Of a DNA stretch of 13,519 nucleotides, positions 13,489 through 13,519 are shown in pieces. Position 1 is the first letter of the stretch, and every line of letters starts with the position of its first letter. Source of the DNA: Candidatus Sabulitectum sp. (GTDB taxonomy: Bacteria > Fermentibacterota > Fermentibacteria > Fermentibacterales > JCC-6); contig JAOZLN010000033.1 in assembly GCA_029934845.1 (NCBI GenBank), positions 1-13,519 of the forward strand, written 5' to 3'. A program made the translations under genes and the position numbers. Below the pieces are notes generated by a model. It was not told the DNA's origin. It made no database searches and saw only the letters and a list, made by a program, of their open reading frames with translations.

Positions 13489-13519
13489 TTCCCACAGACA
13501 GCCTTTAACGAAATAACAT

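Noticed and set aside
1..13519. CRISPR arrays, tRNA or rRNA genes, insertion sequences, defence or toxin-antitoxin modules
   Set aside because: No spaced direct repeats, cloverleaf-like segments, transposase motifs or small overlapping gene pairs of that kind are visible; the window is nearly filled by the genes described.

Overview
This is a gene-dense stretch of bacterial chromosome with no rRNA, tRNA, CRISPR or mobile element that I can see. Ten genes lie on the minus strand (positions 1-11202) and three on the plus strand (11334-13488), divided by one divergent promoter region. Lipobox signal peptides, strong G-rich Shine-Dalgarno sites and GTG/TTG starts mixed with ATG suggest a diderm bacterium of moderate GC. 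The housekeeping proteins are recognisable but diverged, and the secreted proteins look like those of poorly sampled candidate phyla. I cannot fix the phylum from sequence alone; a Fermentibacterota/FCB-like lineage is only a guess.

Minus strand, read in the direction of transcription (right to left). A diguanylate cyclase with an uncharacterised C-terminal region heads a tightly overlapping chain: YtcJ-type amidohydrolase, nadC (NAD synthesis), coaX and a stand-alone coaC (coenzyme A synthesis), and mtnA (sugar-phosphate isomerase of methionine salvage). Neighbouring genes overlap by 14, 8, 4, 1 and 4 bases, so this is almost certainly one translationally coupled operon. A good sigma-70-type promoter just after the mtnA stop then opens a second unit: dnaK, dnaJ, mutS2 and the start of dnaG. 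dnaG is cut by the window edge; I identified it by translating the first 218 bases on the minus strand. The second unit combines protein folding, the ribosome/recombination factor MutS2 and the replication primase. No grpE, hrcA or CIRCE element is present.

Plus strand. Three consecutive genes encode secreted or membrane-anchored proteins that share a small module of about 80 residues: one copy in the first, three in tandem in the second, one in the third (a small lipoprotein). The module has a conserved Trp-Gly-Asp region, a Pro-Gly turn, a Tyr-Asp-Ile-Arg/Lys strand followed by an acidic Asp-rich turn, and a terminal Trp. I do not know its function; it is the most novel part of the window.

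The divergent region (11203-11333) contains an 8-bp-arm inverted repeat whose two arms carry the -35 boxes of the oppositely directed promoters. This suggests that the diguanylate cyclase operon and the secreted-module genes may be controlled by one regulator.
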